DNA from: Yoonia sp.
Lineage (GTDB): Bacteria > Pseudomonadota > Alphaproteobacteria > Rhodobacterales > Rhodobacteraceae
Direction: 5' to 3'
Assembly (NCBI RefSeq): GCF_030731595.1
Contig: NZ_JANQTS010000008.1
Span: 1 to 64,000, forward strand
DNA length: 64,000 bases
Shown: piece by piece, positions 20,493 through 30,546 of the stretch
Position numbering within the stretch: position 1 is the stretch's first letter
Layout: every line of letters begins with the position of its first letter
Translations under genes and position numbers: made by a program
Notes under the pieces: generated by a model
Database searches by the model: none
What the model saw: the letters and a program-made list of their open reading frames with translations, nothing else
What the model was told of the DNA's origin: nothing

Positions 20493-21323
20493 ATGGCACA
20501 GCTCAGCTTCGAGAGAAAATACCGGGTCCGTGGCGGGACATTGGTAGGCGGTGATCTGTTCGACTTTTGGGTGGGGCCATTTTACGTTGGCTTCTTCGGA
20601 GTCACGACGTTCTTTTTCGCCGTCCTAGGGACGATTTTAATTTTTTATGGGGCCAGCCAAGGCCCCACGTGGAACCCATGGTTGATTTCGATTAACCCTC
20701 CGCCACTTGAATATGGCTTGGGTTTCGCACCGCTGATGGATGGCGGCCTTTGGCAGATCATCACGATCTGTGCGATTGGCGCATTTGTTAGTTGGATGAT
20801 GCGTGAGGTGGAGATCTGCCGCAAACTGGGCATCGGGTATCACGTTCCCTTTGCCTTCAGCATCGCAATTCTGGCTTATGTAACGCTTGTCGTTATTCGC
20901 CCCGTCTTGCTTGGTGCTTGGGGACATGCGTTCCCATACGGTATCTTCAGCCACCTCGATTGGGTGAATAACGTGGGCTATTCCTACGGCAACTTTCACT
21001 ACAACCCTGCGCATATGATCGCGATCAGCTTCTTCTGGATCACAGCAGTGGCACTTGCGTTGCACGGTTCGCTGGTTCTGTCAGCGGTCAATCCTGGCAA
21101 AGGCAAGCCGATCACGTCGCCTGACCACGAAGACACCTATTTCCGTGATCTGATCGGCTATTCGATCGGGCCATTGGGTATTCACCGCCTGGGCCTGTTC
21201 CTTGCGCTGAGTGCAGGTTTCTGGAGCGCGGTCTGTATCGTGATTTCCGGCACTGTCTGGTTCGAAGAATGGATCGTCTGGTGGGATTGGTACTATGAAC
21301 TGCCTTGGTGGGTAAACCTGTAG
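20493..21323 (+). CDS. pufL: photosynthetic reaction centre L subunit
   Basis: [36 protein letters not shown]..., five TM helices. Confidence 0.98.
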   Translation: MAQLSFERKYRVRGGTLVGGDLFDFWVGPFYVGFFGVTTFFFAVLGTILIFYGASQGPTWNPWLISINPPPLEYGLGFAPLMDGGLWQIITICAIGAFVSWMMREVEICRKLGIGYHVPFAFSIAILAYVTLVVIRPVLLGAWGHAFPYGIFSHLDWVNNVGYSYGNFHYNPAHMIAISFFWITAVALALHGSLVLSAVNPGKGKPITSPDHEDTYFRDLIGYSIGPLGIHRLGLFLALSAGFWSAVCIVISGTVWFEEWIVWWDWYYELPWWVNL

Positions 21324-21336
21324 GAGGGTATGAAAA

Positions 21337-22263
21337 ATGGCTGAATATCAAAATATCTTCACACAAGTTCAGGTCCAAGGACCGGCCGAGATGGGCGTTG
21401 CTGCTGATGCAGACACCATGCGCGAGCGGACCACCGGAACCCGGTTCTCGACCCTTGCTGGTCTGTTCGGCAACGCTCAGATTGGTCCGGTCCATCTTGG
21501 GTCCTATGGCATGGTTGCCGTCATCGGTTTTGCCACATGGTTCTTTATCATCGGCATGAACTTCTGGGCGCAAGTAGACTATAGCCCAGGCGTGTTCATG
21601 CGGGATCTGTTCTGGCTGGCACTTGAGCCTCCAGGTCCAGAGTACGGGCTTGGGTTTGCACCTCTCAATGAAGGTGGATGGTGGCTTATTGCCAGCTTCT
21701 TCTTCCTGATCGGGTGCTGTGCCTGGTGGATGCGGACTTATACCCGCGCCAAGGCTCTGGGCATGGGGCTGCATGTGGCTTGGGCTTTTGCTGCCCTGCT
21801 GTGGCTGATCTTCGTTCTGGGTCTGATCCGGCCTGTCCTGATGGGATCGTGGTCAGAGGCTGTACCTTACGGCATCTTCCCGCACCTCGACTGGACCAAC
21901 CTGTTTTCGATCACCTACGGTAACCTGTTCTACAATCCGTTCCACGCGCTGAGCATTGCGTTCCTTTATGGTTCCGCCCTGCTGTTCGCGATGCACGGTG
22001 CAACGATCCTGGCTGTAAGCCGCTTTGGCGGTGAGCGCGAGATCGAGCAGATTGTGGACCGCGGCACCGCGACCGAACGTGCAGCATTGTTCTGGCGCTG
22101 GACCATGGGCTTTAACGCCACCATGGAAGGTATCCACCGCTGGGCGTGGTGGTTCGCAGTTCTGACCCCGCTGACAGGCGGTATCGGAATCCTGCTGACC
22201 GGTACGGTTGTTGACAACTGGTTTGTCTGGGCACAAATCCATGGCTATGCGCCAGTAAACTAA
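21337..22263 (+). CDS. pufM: photosynthetic reaction centre M subunit
   Basis: [20 protein letters not shown]..., [46 protein letters not shown]. Confidence 0.98.
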   Translation: MAEYQNIFTQVQVQGPAEMGVAADADTMRERTTGTRFSTLAGLFGNAQIGPVHLGSYGMVAVIGFATWFFIIGMNFWAQVDYSPGVFMRDLFWLALEPPGPEYGLGFAPLNEGGWWLIASFFFLIGCCAWWMRTYTRAKALGMGLHVAWAFAALLWLIFVLGLIRPVLMGSWSEAVPYGIFPHLDWTNLFSITYGNLFYNPFHALSIAFLYGSALLFAMHGATILAVSRFGGEREIEQIVDRGTATERAALFWRWTMGFNATMEGIHRWAWWFAVLTPLTGGIGILLTGTVVDNWFVWAQIHGYAPVN

Positions 22264-22271
22264 GGAGAGAG

Positions 22272-22517
22272 ATGATGAGTGAACGCGAAAACATCCTCGA
22301 AATGAGCGAAAAGACACGGTTGTCTGCCGACATCACTTACCTGATGCTCAAAGGTGCAGGCTATGCAGCGATCTTTGTTCTGGCTGTGTGGTTCGTTATT
22401 GCGGCGATTGCCGGTATCGGACGTGCCTTGCCGGACGAAAGCCGCCAAACGCCTGATCCGATCAACCGCTCGTCGTCTCTGACGATCGAAGTGGTCGAAG
22501 ATACGGCAACCGTCTAG
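22272..22517 (+). CDS. pufX: PufX, RC-LH1 core-complex polypeptide
   Basis: 81 aa, single TM; LMLKGAGYA...GIGRALP aligns by eye with PufX KGAGWA...VGRMLP; directly after pufM, no pufC. Confidence 0.88.
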   Translation: MMSERENILEMSEKTRLSADITYLMLKGAGYAAIFVLAVWFVIAAIAGIGRALPDESRQTPDPINRSSSLTIEVVEDTATV

Positions 22518-22680
22518 CCAAATTGGAACAGGCGGCGCGCGACGCACCGCCTGTTTCTTCGCTGTCGGACTACCCTCCCTGGCTGGTCCGTCATTGGGGT
22601 CTTGACCCCAGTTCCCTTCCTGTTGGCTACAGGAGACTAGCGTCGCAAGCGGGTTCTCCCCCTTGCGGCGCTTTTTTATT
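22518..22680 (+). ncRNA. candidate structured 3'UTR/leader RNA between pufX and dxs (possible PcrX-like sRNA and/or attenuator)
   Basis: Consecutive hairpins: AACAGGCGG/CCGCCTGTT (22527-22555), TGGGGT-CTTG-ACCCCA (22595-22610), CCTGT-TGGCT-ACAGG (22619-22633), then a terminator. Confidence 0.5.
22639..22680 (+). terminator. Rho-independent terminator immediately upstream of dxs
   Basis: AGCGTCGCAAGcGGG-TTCT-CCCcCTTGCGGCGCT followed by a T6 tract (15-position stem with one mismatch). Confidence 0.9.
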
Positions 22681-22697
22681 AACACAAAGGTGCTGTC

Positions 22698-24620
22698 ATG
22701 ACTATCCGCCCTGAAACACCCTTTCTCGATAATATTTCTGGTCCGGCTGACATCCGGCGCATGAACGATACGGCGATTGCCAATCTGGCCGACGACGTGC
22801 GTGCCGAGGTGATCTCGGCGGTGTCGGAAACGGGCGGGCATCTGGGATCTTCGCTGGGTGTGGTCGAGTTGACAGTCGCCATTCACGCCGTCTTTGACAC
22901 TCCGCGTGACAAACTGATCTTTGACGTCGGGCATCAGTGCTACCCCCACAAAGTCATCACTGGACGGCGCGACCGCATCCGGACGCTTCGCCAAGAGGGC
23001 GGTCTGTCAGGCTTTACCAAACGTGCCGAGAGCGAGTTTGATCCTTTTGGTGCGGCCCATTCAAGCACTTCGATTTCCGCGGCCCTTGGCTTTGCGGTCG
23101 GTCGCGATATGGGGATGCCCACAGGCGATGCGATTGCCGTGATCGGTGACGGTTCGATCAGTGCGGGCATGGCTTATGAGGCGATGAACAACGCAGGCGC
23201 CGAAGGGCGCCGCCTGTTTGTGATTCTCAACGACAACGAGATGTCGATTGCGCCCCCTGTTGGCGCAATGTCCAAATATCTCTCCGGTCTTTATGCCTCG
23301 CCCATGGGCGAGCTGCACAAGATGGCCGAAGGGTTCGAGGCCGCCTTGCCTGGTCCTTTGCGCGATCATGCCCGCCGCGCCCGCCATCTGGTGACGGGGA
23401 TGCAGACCGGTGGAACCGGAACCTTGTTCGAAGAACTTGGCTTTTCCTATGTCGGCCCGATTGATGGGCATGATATGTCGCAACTGCTGCCCGTGCTGCG
23501 GGCCGCACGCACCCGCGCGACTGGTCCTGTGCTGATCCATGTCTGCACAAGGAAAGGCAAAGGCTATGCCCCCGCCGAAACCAGCGCAGACCGTGGGCAT
23601 GGCGTGTCGAAATTTGATGTGGTCAGCGGTGCGCAGGCCAAATCGCGCCCGAATGCGCCAAGCTATACCAAAATCTTTGGGACCGCGCTGACGGTCGAGG
23701 CCCAGCACGATCCAAGCATTGTTGCCGTCACTGCTGCGATGCCATCGGGTACCGGCGTTGATATCATGGGTGCGCGCTTCAAGAACCGCGTGTTTGATGT
23801 GGGCATTGCCGAACAACACGGTGTGACCTTTGCCGCCGGCATGGCCGCCAGCGGGCTCAAGCCCTTTTGTGCGATCTATTCGACCTTCCTGCAACGTGGC
23901 TATGACCAAGTGGTCCATGATGTGGCCCTGCAAAACCTGCCGGTCCGCTTTGCGATTGACCGTGCGGGCCTTGTCGGTGCCGATGGCCCTACCCACGCAG
24001 GCGCATTCGATATCGGCTTTATGGCCGCCCTGCCTAATATGGTGGTGATGGCCGCAGGGGACGAACTGGAACTGATGCATATGGTCCGCACTGCTGCGGC
24101 TTATAACGAGGGCCCGATTGCTTTCCGCTATCCACGCGGCGAAGGGGTCGGGCTGGAACTGCCCGAGCGCGGCGAGATCATCGAGATCGGCAAAGGCCGG
24201 ATCGTGCAAGAGGGGTCCGACATCGCAATCCTGTCCTTTGGTGCGCATCTGGCGGAATGCCAGAAAGCGGCCGAGAAGCTGGCGGCACAGGGCGTTTCAA
24301 CCACCATCGCCGACGCGCGTTTCGCCAAACCGCTGGACCGCGCGCTGATCCGGCAGCTGCTGCGCAACCACAAAGCATTGATCACCGTGGAGCAAGGCGC
24401 AAAAGGCGGCTTTGGCGCGATGGTCCTGCATGATCTGGCCAATGACGGGTTGCTGGACGGGCGCTGCCAGGTGCGGACGATGACCCTACCGGACCGGTAC
24501 ATTGATCATGCAGCGCCGGATGCGATGTATGCGGACGCGGGTCTGACGGCAGTAGATATCGCCGCGACCGCGATGCAGGCGGCGGGGATTGAGGTCAAGC
24601 GGGTCGAGGTGGGCGTTTAG
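22698..24620 (+). CDS. dxs: 1-deoxy-D-xylulose-5-phosphate synthase
   Basis: [55 protein letters not shown]; 640 aa. Confidence 0.97.
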   Translation: MTIRPETPFLDNISGPADIRRMNDTAIANLADDVRAEVISAVSETGGHLGSSLGVVELTVAIHAVFDTPRDKLIFDVGHQCYPHKVITGRRDRIRTLRQEGGLSGFTKRAESEFDPFGAAHSSTSISAALGFAVGRDMGMPTGDAIAVIGDGSISAGMAYEAMNNAGAEGRRLFVILNDNEMSIAPPVGAMSKYLSGLYASPMGELHKMAEGFEAALPGPLRDHARRARHLVTGMQTGGTGTLFEELGFSYVGPIDGHDMSQLLPVLRAARTRATGPVLIHVCTRKGKGYAPAETSADRGHGVSKFDVVSGAQAKSRPNAPSYTKIFGTALTVEAQHDPSIVAVTAAMPSGTGVDIMGARFKNRVFDVGIAEQHGVTFAAGMAASGLKPFCAIYSTFLQRGYDQVVHDVALQNLPVRFAIDRAGLVGADGPTHAGAFDIGFMAALPNMVVMAAGDELELMHMVRTAAAYNEGPIAFRYPRGEGVGLELPERGEIIEIGKGRIVQEGSDIAILSFGAHLAECQKAAEKLAAQGVSTTIADARFAKPLDRALIRQLLRNHKALITVEQGAKGGFGAMVLHDLANDGLLDGRCQVRTMTLPDRYIDHAAPDAMYADAGLTAVDIAATAMQAAGIEVKRVEVGV

Positions 24621-24665
24621 CCGCGCACCCGTTGGGCGATTTGGAGAGTCGGGGCTGGCCCCGGC

Positions 24666-25778
24666 TTACAGTGGGTCTGTTTGAAATAGCCACACTTTCA
24701 GCCCGCCGTGCGGGATGGGTGCGCCTTTCGGTTTGAACGGCAGGCCTGTTGCTTTGGCCAGACCTGTTTCGCTCGTCACGATCCCGACCCGCCAACCTAT
24801 AAACCTGTCCCGAAGCGTTTCGCCTAGGCTGGCATAGAGACCATAGAGAAGTTTCGGGTTACCTATCCGTCCTCCATAGGGCGGGTTGCAGATGATCAGA
24901 CCCGGCGGGCCTTCGGGGCGTTGGATGTCGCTGGCAGAGAGGTTTTCGAACGTGATCAGGTCGCTGACATCCGCCCGCTCAGCGTTGGCGCGGCTCATGC
25001 GGATGGCGCCTGCATCGCGGTCGCTGCCATAGAAATGGGGGATGTCGGCGCGGTGGACAGGGAACTGTTTGCGCATCGCCTCCCACTTGACCGCATCAAA
25101 GGTCGCGAGTTGTTCGAAGGCAAAGCTACGACTGCGCCCGGGGTTCAGCCCCAGCGCAATCTCGGCGGCTTCGATCAGGAAGGTGCCCGATCCGCACATC
25201 GGGTCCAGTACCGGTTCATGCCCGGTATAGCCGCATTCGCGCAGCATCAGGGCGGCGAGCGTTTCGCGCATGGGCGCTTTGCCGACAGCCTCTTTATGAC
25301 CACGCTTGTGCAGGCTTTCGCCCGAGGTATCGAGGCTGATCGTCACCCGGTTGTCGTCGATCCGGACCTTGATCACGATTTGCGCGTCGGGGCTGATGGT
25401 CATGCCGTGGCTGTCTTTCAGCGCGGTTTCGATCCGTTGGGTCGCGGCGCCTGCGTGATAGATGTGGGATTTCTTGGAGGTGCTGACCTCGACCCGCACA
25501 GGCACATCGGCCCGCAGGATATCGCCCCACGGAAACTTGCGAGACCGTTTGTCCAGTTGCGCCAGATGGAAGGCCATGAAGCTGCCAACACGGGCCAGTA
25601 CGCGGGTCGCCCCGCGCATCACAAGATTGGCGCGCCAGACATCTTCCCACGTGCCTTGAAAGGTGACGCCGCCTTGGGTCACGGCGGCTCCGGCAAATCC
25701 TTTCTCCAGCGCCTCTGCATACAGGGCGGCTTCGAGTCCGGGTGTTGCGGTGAGGAAGATCTCAAAGGTCTCGGTCAT
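24666..25778 (-). CDS. THUMP-domain class I SAM-dependent RNA methyltransferase (RlmL-like)
   Basis: MTETFEIFLTATPGLEAALYAEAL, PVLDPMCGSGTFLIEAAEIALGLNPG, LIICNPPYGGRIG. Confidence 0.88.
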   Translation of the reverse strand: MTETFEIFLTATPGLEAALYAEALEKGFAGAAVTQGGVTFQGTWEDVWRANLVMRGATRVLARVGSFMAFHLAQLDKRSRKFPWGDILRADVPVRVEVSTSKKSHIYHAGAATQRIETALKDSHGMTISPDAQIVIKVRIDDNRVTISLDTSGESLHKRGHKEAVGKAPMRETLAALMLRECGYTGHEPVLDPMCGSGTFLIEAAEIALGLNPGRSRSFAFEQLATFDAVKWEAMRKQFPVHRADIPHFYGSDRDAGAIRMSRANAERADVSDLITFENLSASDIQRPEGPPGLIICNPPYGGRIGNPKLLYGLYASLGETLRDRFIGWRVGIVTSETGLAKATGLPFKPKGAPIPHGGLKVWLFQTDPL

Positions 25779-25830
25779 GCGATCTGCATAGGGGTGTTTA
25801 TGGGCCAGATGCAAACGGCAATCGCAAGCA

Positions 25831-27201
25831 TCAAAAGTTCGATTCAATCCCCATCAGAAACTGCACCGTCGAAGACGTGTTTTCCTCGGCACTTGATTCT
25901 GTACGTCGCGCCGAAAGTGTCACGCTGGGCGAGAACCCGAAGTAGGTAAATTCAACGAAGGTTGCGTTGACTTCCGCACCCACAAAGCGGTCGCGACGCC
26001 CGTCCAGTGTTGTCGTAAACTCGGGGTAGTCGCGGTAACCCACCTGCATCGAGGTCGAAAGCCGTGTGCCAGCGATAGGCTCTGCAAGGCCATAGCCAAA
26101 GCCAATCTGGTATTCATCAAAAGAGCCCTCCGGTCCGGCCTCGCGCTGTCGGTATAGAAAACTCAGCTGGAAAAGATCATTATTCGCCAGACCGCGATTG
26201 TAGCTGCCAGTCCAATCGTATGTTTTTGAATCCAGCAAGAACGGTGTCAAAGATTGCTGATCGCGGAACGAGACCCCTAGATTGATTGATGTATCAGGAT
26301 CAATCGGGAACGTCTGCTGCAGATCCAGATCCTGATAATCCACCAGTCTTTCACCACCTTCCCAAAAGGTCCCGAAACTGATGCCAGCACTGACGGGGCC
26401 AAAGGGGCTGATGTTGTTTTGTCTGCGCCTGAGGCCGATCTCGGCGACAAGGGTCGCGAAATCCCGACCTTCAACATCCCTGACGGCTGTGATTGGCGAC
26501 GACTCAAGCAGGTCTTTGGACTCTGACGAGAGCAGATAGGTTTCCCCTGACAGCCGCCCGGTCAAAGAAGTGATTTGGGACGCGTCTTGAGACAGGCGGT
26601 AGTCAAGGTCTGCGCCGATTGCAAAGGCGATGCCGGACAAAGCGCGCCGGTCTTCGGGTAGTTCAAAGGTCAATCCAATGCTCTCCAGACGCAAGATACC
26701 GTCATTTGAGCCGTTATTGATGTTGTCGGTGGGCGCCACGAAAGCGGTAAACTCTACCGAAAGCGGATTGGCACGCACGGTGTTGATATAGGCAAGCACA
26801 ATTGACTGCGCGTCCTGTTCGGTTTGAGCGTGGTTCGCAGCCCGGCGCAGCCAGAATTCCGATCTGACGTATTGGGCGTTCTGAAAGCGTGCACTGGCGA
26901 TGAGCCGTGCGGCTTGAAACCGTGCCTCCTCTGTGGCCGCGATGTCATAGGCGCGCTGCCCAGTGGCAGCAGCTTCTTCCAAGTTTCCAAGTTCCATCTG
27001 CGCCAGACCCAAGAGGTACAGCCCAACAAAACTGTCTGGGCTGGTTGCGAGGATTTCGCCCGCAATGACCACAGTTTGCGCAGGATCCCCTGCAACAAGT
27101 GCTGATTCCGCCCGCTCTTGCAGGTCCGGCAGAGCCGATGCGGGCGTTGTCCAGATACTTGCGCATAGCAAGACAGCCCGTTTGAGATTCGTCTTCTTCA
27201 C
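25831..27201 (-). CDS. Slam-like outer-membrane protein (N-terminal TPR, C-terminal DUF560-type beta-barrel)
   Basis: Signal peptide VKKTNLKRAVLLCASIWTTPASA (GTG start proposed), TPR-like repeats, then beta-rich region ending YFGFSPSVTLSARRTESSAEENTSSTVQFLMGIESNF with a terminal aromatic residue. Confidence 0.65.
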   Translation of the reverse strand: MKKTNLKRAVLLCASIWTTPASALPDLQERAESALVAGDPAQTVVIAGEILATSPDSFVGLYLLGLAQMELGNLEEAAATGQRAYDIAATEEARFQAARLIASARFQNAQYVRSEFWLRRAANHAQTEQDAQSIVLAYINTVRANPLSVEFTAFVAPTDNINNGSNDGILRLESIGLTFELPEDRRALSGIAFAIGADLDYRLSQDASQITSLTGRLSGETYLLSSESKDLLESSPITAVRDVEGRDFATLVAEIGLRRRQNNISPFGPVSAGISFGTFWEGGERLVDYQDLDLQQTFPIDPDTSINLGVSFRDQQSLTPFLLDSKTYDWTGSYNRGLANNDLFQLSFLYRQREAGPEGSFDEYQIGFGYGLAEPIAGTRLSTSMQVGYRDYPEFTTTLDGRRDRFVGAEVNATFVEFTYFGFSPSVTLSARRTESSAEENTSSTVQFLMGIESNF

Positions 27202-27398
27202 CACCACGACACTTTCTACGTCAGCCGCCAGCATGAACATTCTTTCTATCTTCAACAAGCGCAGGGCGCTTCTGCGCAAGCATTTGCAAAGACTGCATAA
27301 ATTATAAGCGGAATGCTGCCGTCTGTTGCCGCAACGTGTGATTTTAATTTTGTCATAACGCGGTTGGCCTTAGCAATGTCGTCGGGGCAAGGAGAATC

Positions 27399-27929
27399 AT
27401 GATGAAGAAGTATGTGACTGTTTGTGCATTGATGGCGCTGCCCGCGTGTTTTGGCGTGGGCAACGGGGTCGATCTGACACCAACCCGTCCGGTGGAAGAC
27501 GTGACCAGTCAAGCGCAAGCGTCGTTGGATGGCCTGCGCGCTGCAAATCTCGCTTCGCTCCAATTCGATTCAAGGGTCGGTCTTATCGTGCAGAATCACG
27601 CCAACGACATGTTCAACCGAAACTATCTGAGCATTTTTGAGGCCGGCTCTGACGTTGGAGGTGGTGTGGAGCGCGATCTCGGCGATGATCTCAATGATGC
27701 AGGACTGCCATGGGATGAGATTGTCCAGATGGTTGCTCAGGGTGATTTAGCGGTCAGCGAAGTTATGACAGGGTTTGCAACCACCGGCAGCGCAGCGGGA
27801 AGTCAGGGCAGCAATCAGGTTGATTTGGCAAATGCCTTGGCCAGTGAAGACTATGAGCTCTTCGGGCTTGGAAAAGCGGGAACAGGAGCTGATGTGCGTT
27901 GGGCACTCTTGCTGGTAGATCCGCAGTAG
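27399..27929 (+). CDS. putative lipoprotein, divergent CAP (SCP/PR-1) domain paralog
   Basis: Lipobox LMALPAC; LQFDSRVGLIVQNHANDMFNRNYLS and FGLGKAGTGADVRWALLLV align by eye with the next gene. Confidence 0.6.
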   Translation: MMKKYVTVCALMALPACFGVGNGVDLTPTRPVEDVTSQAQASLDGLRAANLASLQFDSRVGLIVQNHANDMFNRNYLSIFEAGSDVGGGVERDLGDDLNDAGLPWDEIVQMVAQGDLAVSEVMTGFATTGSAAGSQGSNQVDLANALASEDYELFGLGKAGTGADVRWALLLVDPQ

Positions 27930-28127
27930 AAAAGCGGAGTGGTCTACAGGGTCTCTTTGCGGCCTGCCTGGGGATGTCCTGCTGAAACAACCAAAGCGTT
28001 CCTTTATTTGCAGGCAGATCGCCGGACTGGGTCGTTAAGTGGGAACTCTGGTCTGCATGTCATTGAGTGAGTAGTCTTTTTGTTTCTTCAAACACCGTCC
28101 GCAACAGTTGACTGAAAGGTTTAGGCA

Positions 28128-28643
28128 ATGAAAAGAGCAGTCTGCATCCTTGCGATATCCATACTCGCGGCCTGCGGTAGTGCCGGTACCGGTACCGGTA
28201 CCGATGATAGCATCGACACCAGTGCGAGCGCCACCGCACGATCGCTTGTCGCGATCAGCAATGCCCCTGACCGTTCCTTTGCCAGCATGTTGAACAGTGT
28301 CCGGTCTGTAAATGGCGCGGCACCTGTGACCTACGATTCCAGACTAGGTGTCGCCGCCCAAAGGCATGCCGATGATATGTTGGCAGGGAATTTCTTTAGC
28401 CACACCGGTAGCGATGGATCAACAGTAGGGACGCGCGTGACGGCTGCAGGCTATAACTGGCAGCGCGTAGGCGAAAACATCGGGCGGGGTCAGGACGACG
28501 AGGAAGATATCTTGCGCGCTTGGGTGAATTCTTCGGGCCATCAAGCCAACAATGTTGACCCGCGTTTTGAAGACTTCGCGCTCGCAAAAGCCGGGACTGG
28601 ATCGCAGCAATATTGGGTCCTGGTCCTTGCCAGAGAATTCTAG
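28128..28643 (+). CDS. CAP (SCP/PR-1/YkwD-like) domain lipoprotein
   Basis: Lipobox ISILAAC; LGVAAQRHADDMLAGNFFSHTGSDGSTVGTRVTAAGYNWQRVGENIG...WVNSSGHQANN. Confidence 0.9.
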   Translation: MKRAVCILAISILAACGSAGTGTGTDDSIDTSASATARSLVAISNAPDRSFASMLNSVRSVNGAAPVTYDSRLGVAAQRHADDMLAGNFFSHTGSDGSTVGTRVTAAGYNWQRVGENIGRGQDDEEDILRAWVNSSGHQANNVDPRFEDFALAKAGTGSQQYWVLVLAREF

Positions 28644-28743
28644 AGAGCATTGCGATCCAGAGGGCAATCGCAATTCCCCGCCCTTGCCTTGGGAGCCGAC
28701 CCCATTTGTGACCCGGTCTATCGCAAAACAAAGCAAGAGAGCT

Positions 28744-29529
28744 TTAGCGCGGCACATCCCTGACCATCGTCCGTGAAGGTGCGGCCTCTGGTTTTGGGTT
28801 GGGCTTTGCAATGCCTTCCAACGCTTTGAAAGGTTTGCGTACGGCCTCGGTCAGGCCTGGCCTTGTGGGGGCTGCCATCTGCTTGCTGACTTCGACGATC
28901 AACACACCACCTGCCGCGACAACAGGCATCTTGCGCCCGACCGTTTCCAGAAAACCTGCCGATTTACGCCAGACCTTCCTGGCCGACGGCGGTTGGTAGA
29001 GCGTGGACATCGTCCGCTCGGTCACGAATTGATGGCGGCGCAACTGTGCCTCGAGTTGGCCAAGCGAATAAGGCCGGCCGTAGCCAAAGGGCGTCGCATC
29101 CGACCGTGACCAAAGCCCTGCGCGGTTGGGCACGATGAACACTGCCCGCCCGCCCGGGCCCAGCACGCGCCATGCCTCGTCCAACAAGACCGAGGGCTGT
29201 TCTGTGGTTTCCAGCCCGTGAAGCATGACGAGCCGGTCCACCTTGCCGGTTTCAATCGGCCAAAGCGTGTCTTCACACAGGACGCTGACGTTCTTTCCAT
29301 CCGCAGGCCAAGGCATGACCCCTTGTGGTCCGGGCATCAGCCCGATCACCCGCCGCGCGTCTTTCAGGAAAGGCCGCAGCAACGGCAGGGCAAAGCCGAA
29401 CCCCACCACCATATGTCCTTTGGTATCGGGCCACATCGCGACCAGTTCATCCCGGATCACCTTTTGCGCCGCGCGCCCCAGCGCGCTGCGATAGTAGAAA
29501 TTTCGGAGATCAAGAACGTCCAGATGCAT
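28744..29529 (-). CDS. class I SAM-dependent methyltransferase
   Basis: [29 protein letters not shown]..., [34 protein letters not shown]. Confidence 0.8.
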   Translation of the reverse strand: MHLDVLDLRNFYYRSALGRAAQKVIRDELVAMWPDTKGHMVVGFGFALPLLRPFLKDARRVIGLMPGPQGVMPWPADGKNVSVLCEDTLWPIETGKVDRLVMLHGLETTEQPSVLLDEAWRVLGPGGRAVFIVPNRAGLWSRSDATPFGYGRPYSLGQLEAQLRRHQFVTERTMSTLYQPPSARKVWRKSAGFLETVGRKMPVVAAGGVLIVEVSKQMAAPTRPGLTEAVRKPFKALEGIAKPNPKPEAAPSRTMVRDVPR

Positions 29530-29592
29530 TGCGGTTTGCGGCTCCTTGGGCAAAGCTGTGGGGTAAGCATAACAAGAGAAGGCAGGTATTCC

Positions 29593-30366
29593 ATGACAAA
29601 GACATCACCCGTTGAATTAGTCGTGGTTCCCTGCAGGACGGATAACTATGCTTTTCTGGTTCATAACCATGAAACCGGGCAGACTGCCTTAGTCGATGCC
29701 CCAGAGGTTGCCCCAATACAGGCGGCACTGGCCGCGCGCGGCTGGCAGCTAAGCGATATTCTGATCACCCACCACCACGACGACCATATCGCTGGCGTGG
29801 ATGCCTTGCGTGGCTCTGCCCGTGTGATCGGTGCTGCCGCTGACGCGCATCGTCTGCCCGCGCTTGATCTGGCCGTTGCAGAGGGCGATATGGTCACCGT
29901 CTGCGGGCAGATGACGCAAATCCTTGATGTGTCCGGCCATACGGTTGGCCACATCGCATTTCATATGCCTGATGCAGCTTTGGTGTTTACCGCCGATAGC
30001 CTCATGGCGCTGGGCTGCGGGCGTCTGTTTGAAGGCACGCCTGCGCAGATGTGGGACAGCATGCAAAAGCTGCGCGCCTTGCCTGACGAAACATTGATTT
30101 GTTCGGGCCACGAATACACCGCCGCGAACGCGCGTTTCGCGGCCTCCCTTGACCCGGACAATCCTGATCTTATGTCTCGTATTGAGGGGATCACAGCGGC
30201 ACGTGCAGCAGGGCAGTTTACGGTCCCTTCGATCTTGTCCGTTGAAAAGCGCACAAACCCGTTTTTGCGCGCAGATGATCCGGAACTTAAGGCCGTTTTG
30301 GGCATGGCTGACATATCCGACGTGGATGTTTTTGCTGAAGTACGCTCCCGGAAAGACAAGTTTTGA
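29593..30366 (+). CDS. gloB: hydroxyacylglutathione hydrolase (glyoxalase II)
   Basis: [11 protein letters not shown] metallo-beta-lactamase motif; [28 protein letters not shown]. Confidence 0.93.
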   Translation: MTKTSPVELVVVPCRTDNYAFLVHNHETGQTALVDAPEVAPIQAALAARGWQLSDILITHHHDDHIAGVDALRGSARVIGAAADAHRLPALDLAVAEGDMVTVCGQMTQILDVSGHTVGHIAFHMPDAALVFTADSLMALGCGRLFEGTPAQMWDSMQKLRALPDETLICSGHEYTAANARFAASLDPDNPDLMSRIEGITAARAAGQFTVPSILSVEKRTNPFLRADDPELKAVLGMADISDVDVFAEVRSRKDKF

Positions 30367-30546
30367 CCACGTTGTTGTGAAACGCTGGTGAAAAGCAGGT
30401 CAAAAGACAGGCATCACGCAGAATGTGAAGCCAAAATCGAAGAAAGTCCTTGAAGGTTGGCAAATAAAACCAAACCTTAAGGATAAGAGGCCACGGTAGA
30501 TGTGTGCGACGCAGGCATCGACCCCCGATATGAAGGAGCACAGCAG

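Noticed and set aside
23061-24248. 395-aa minus-strand ORF
   Set aside because: Antisense shadow of dxs; His/Arg/Gly-rich translation without a domain.
24921-25949. 342-aa plus-strand ORF
   Set aside because: Antisense to the RlmL-like methyltransferase.
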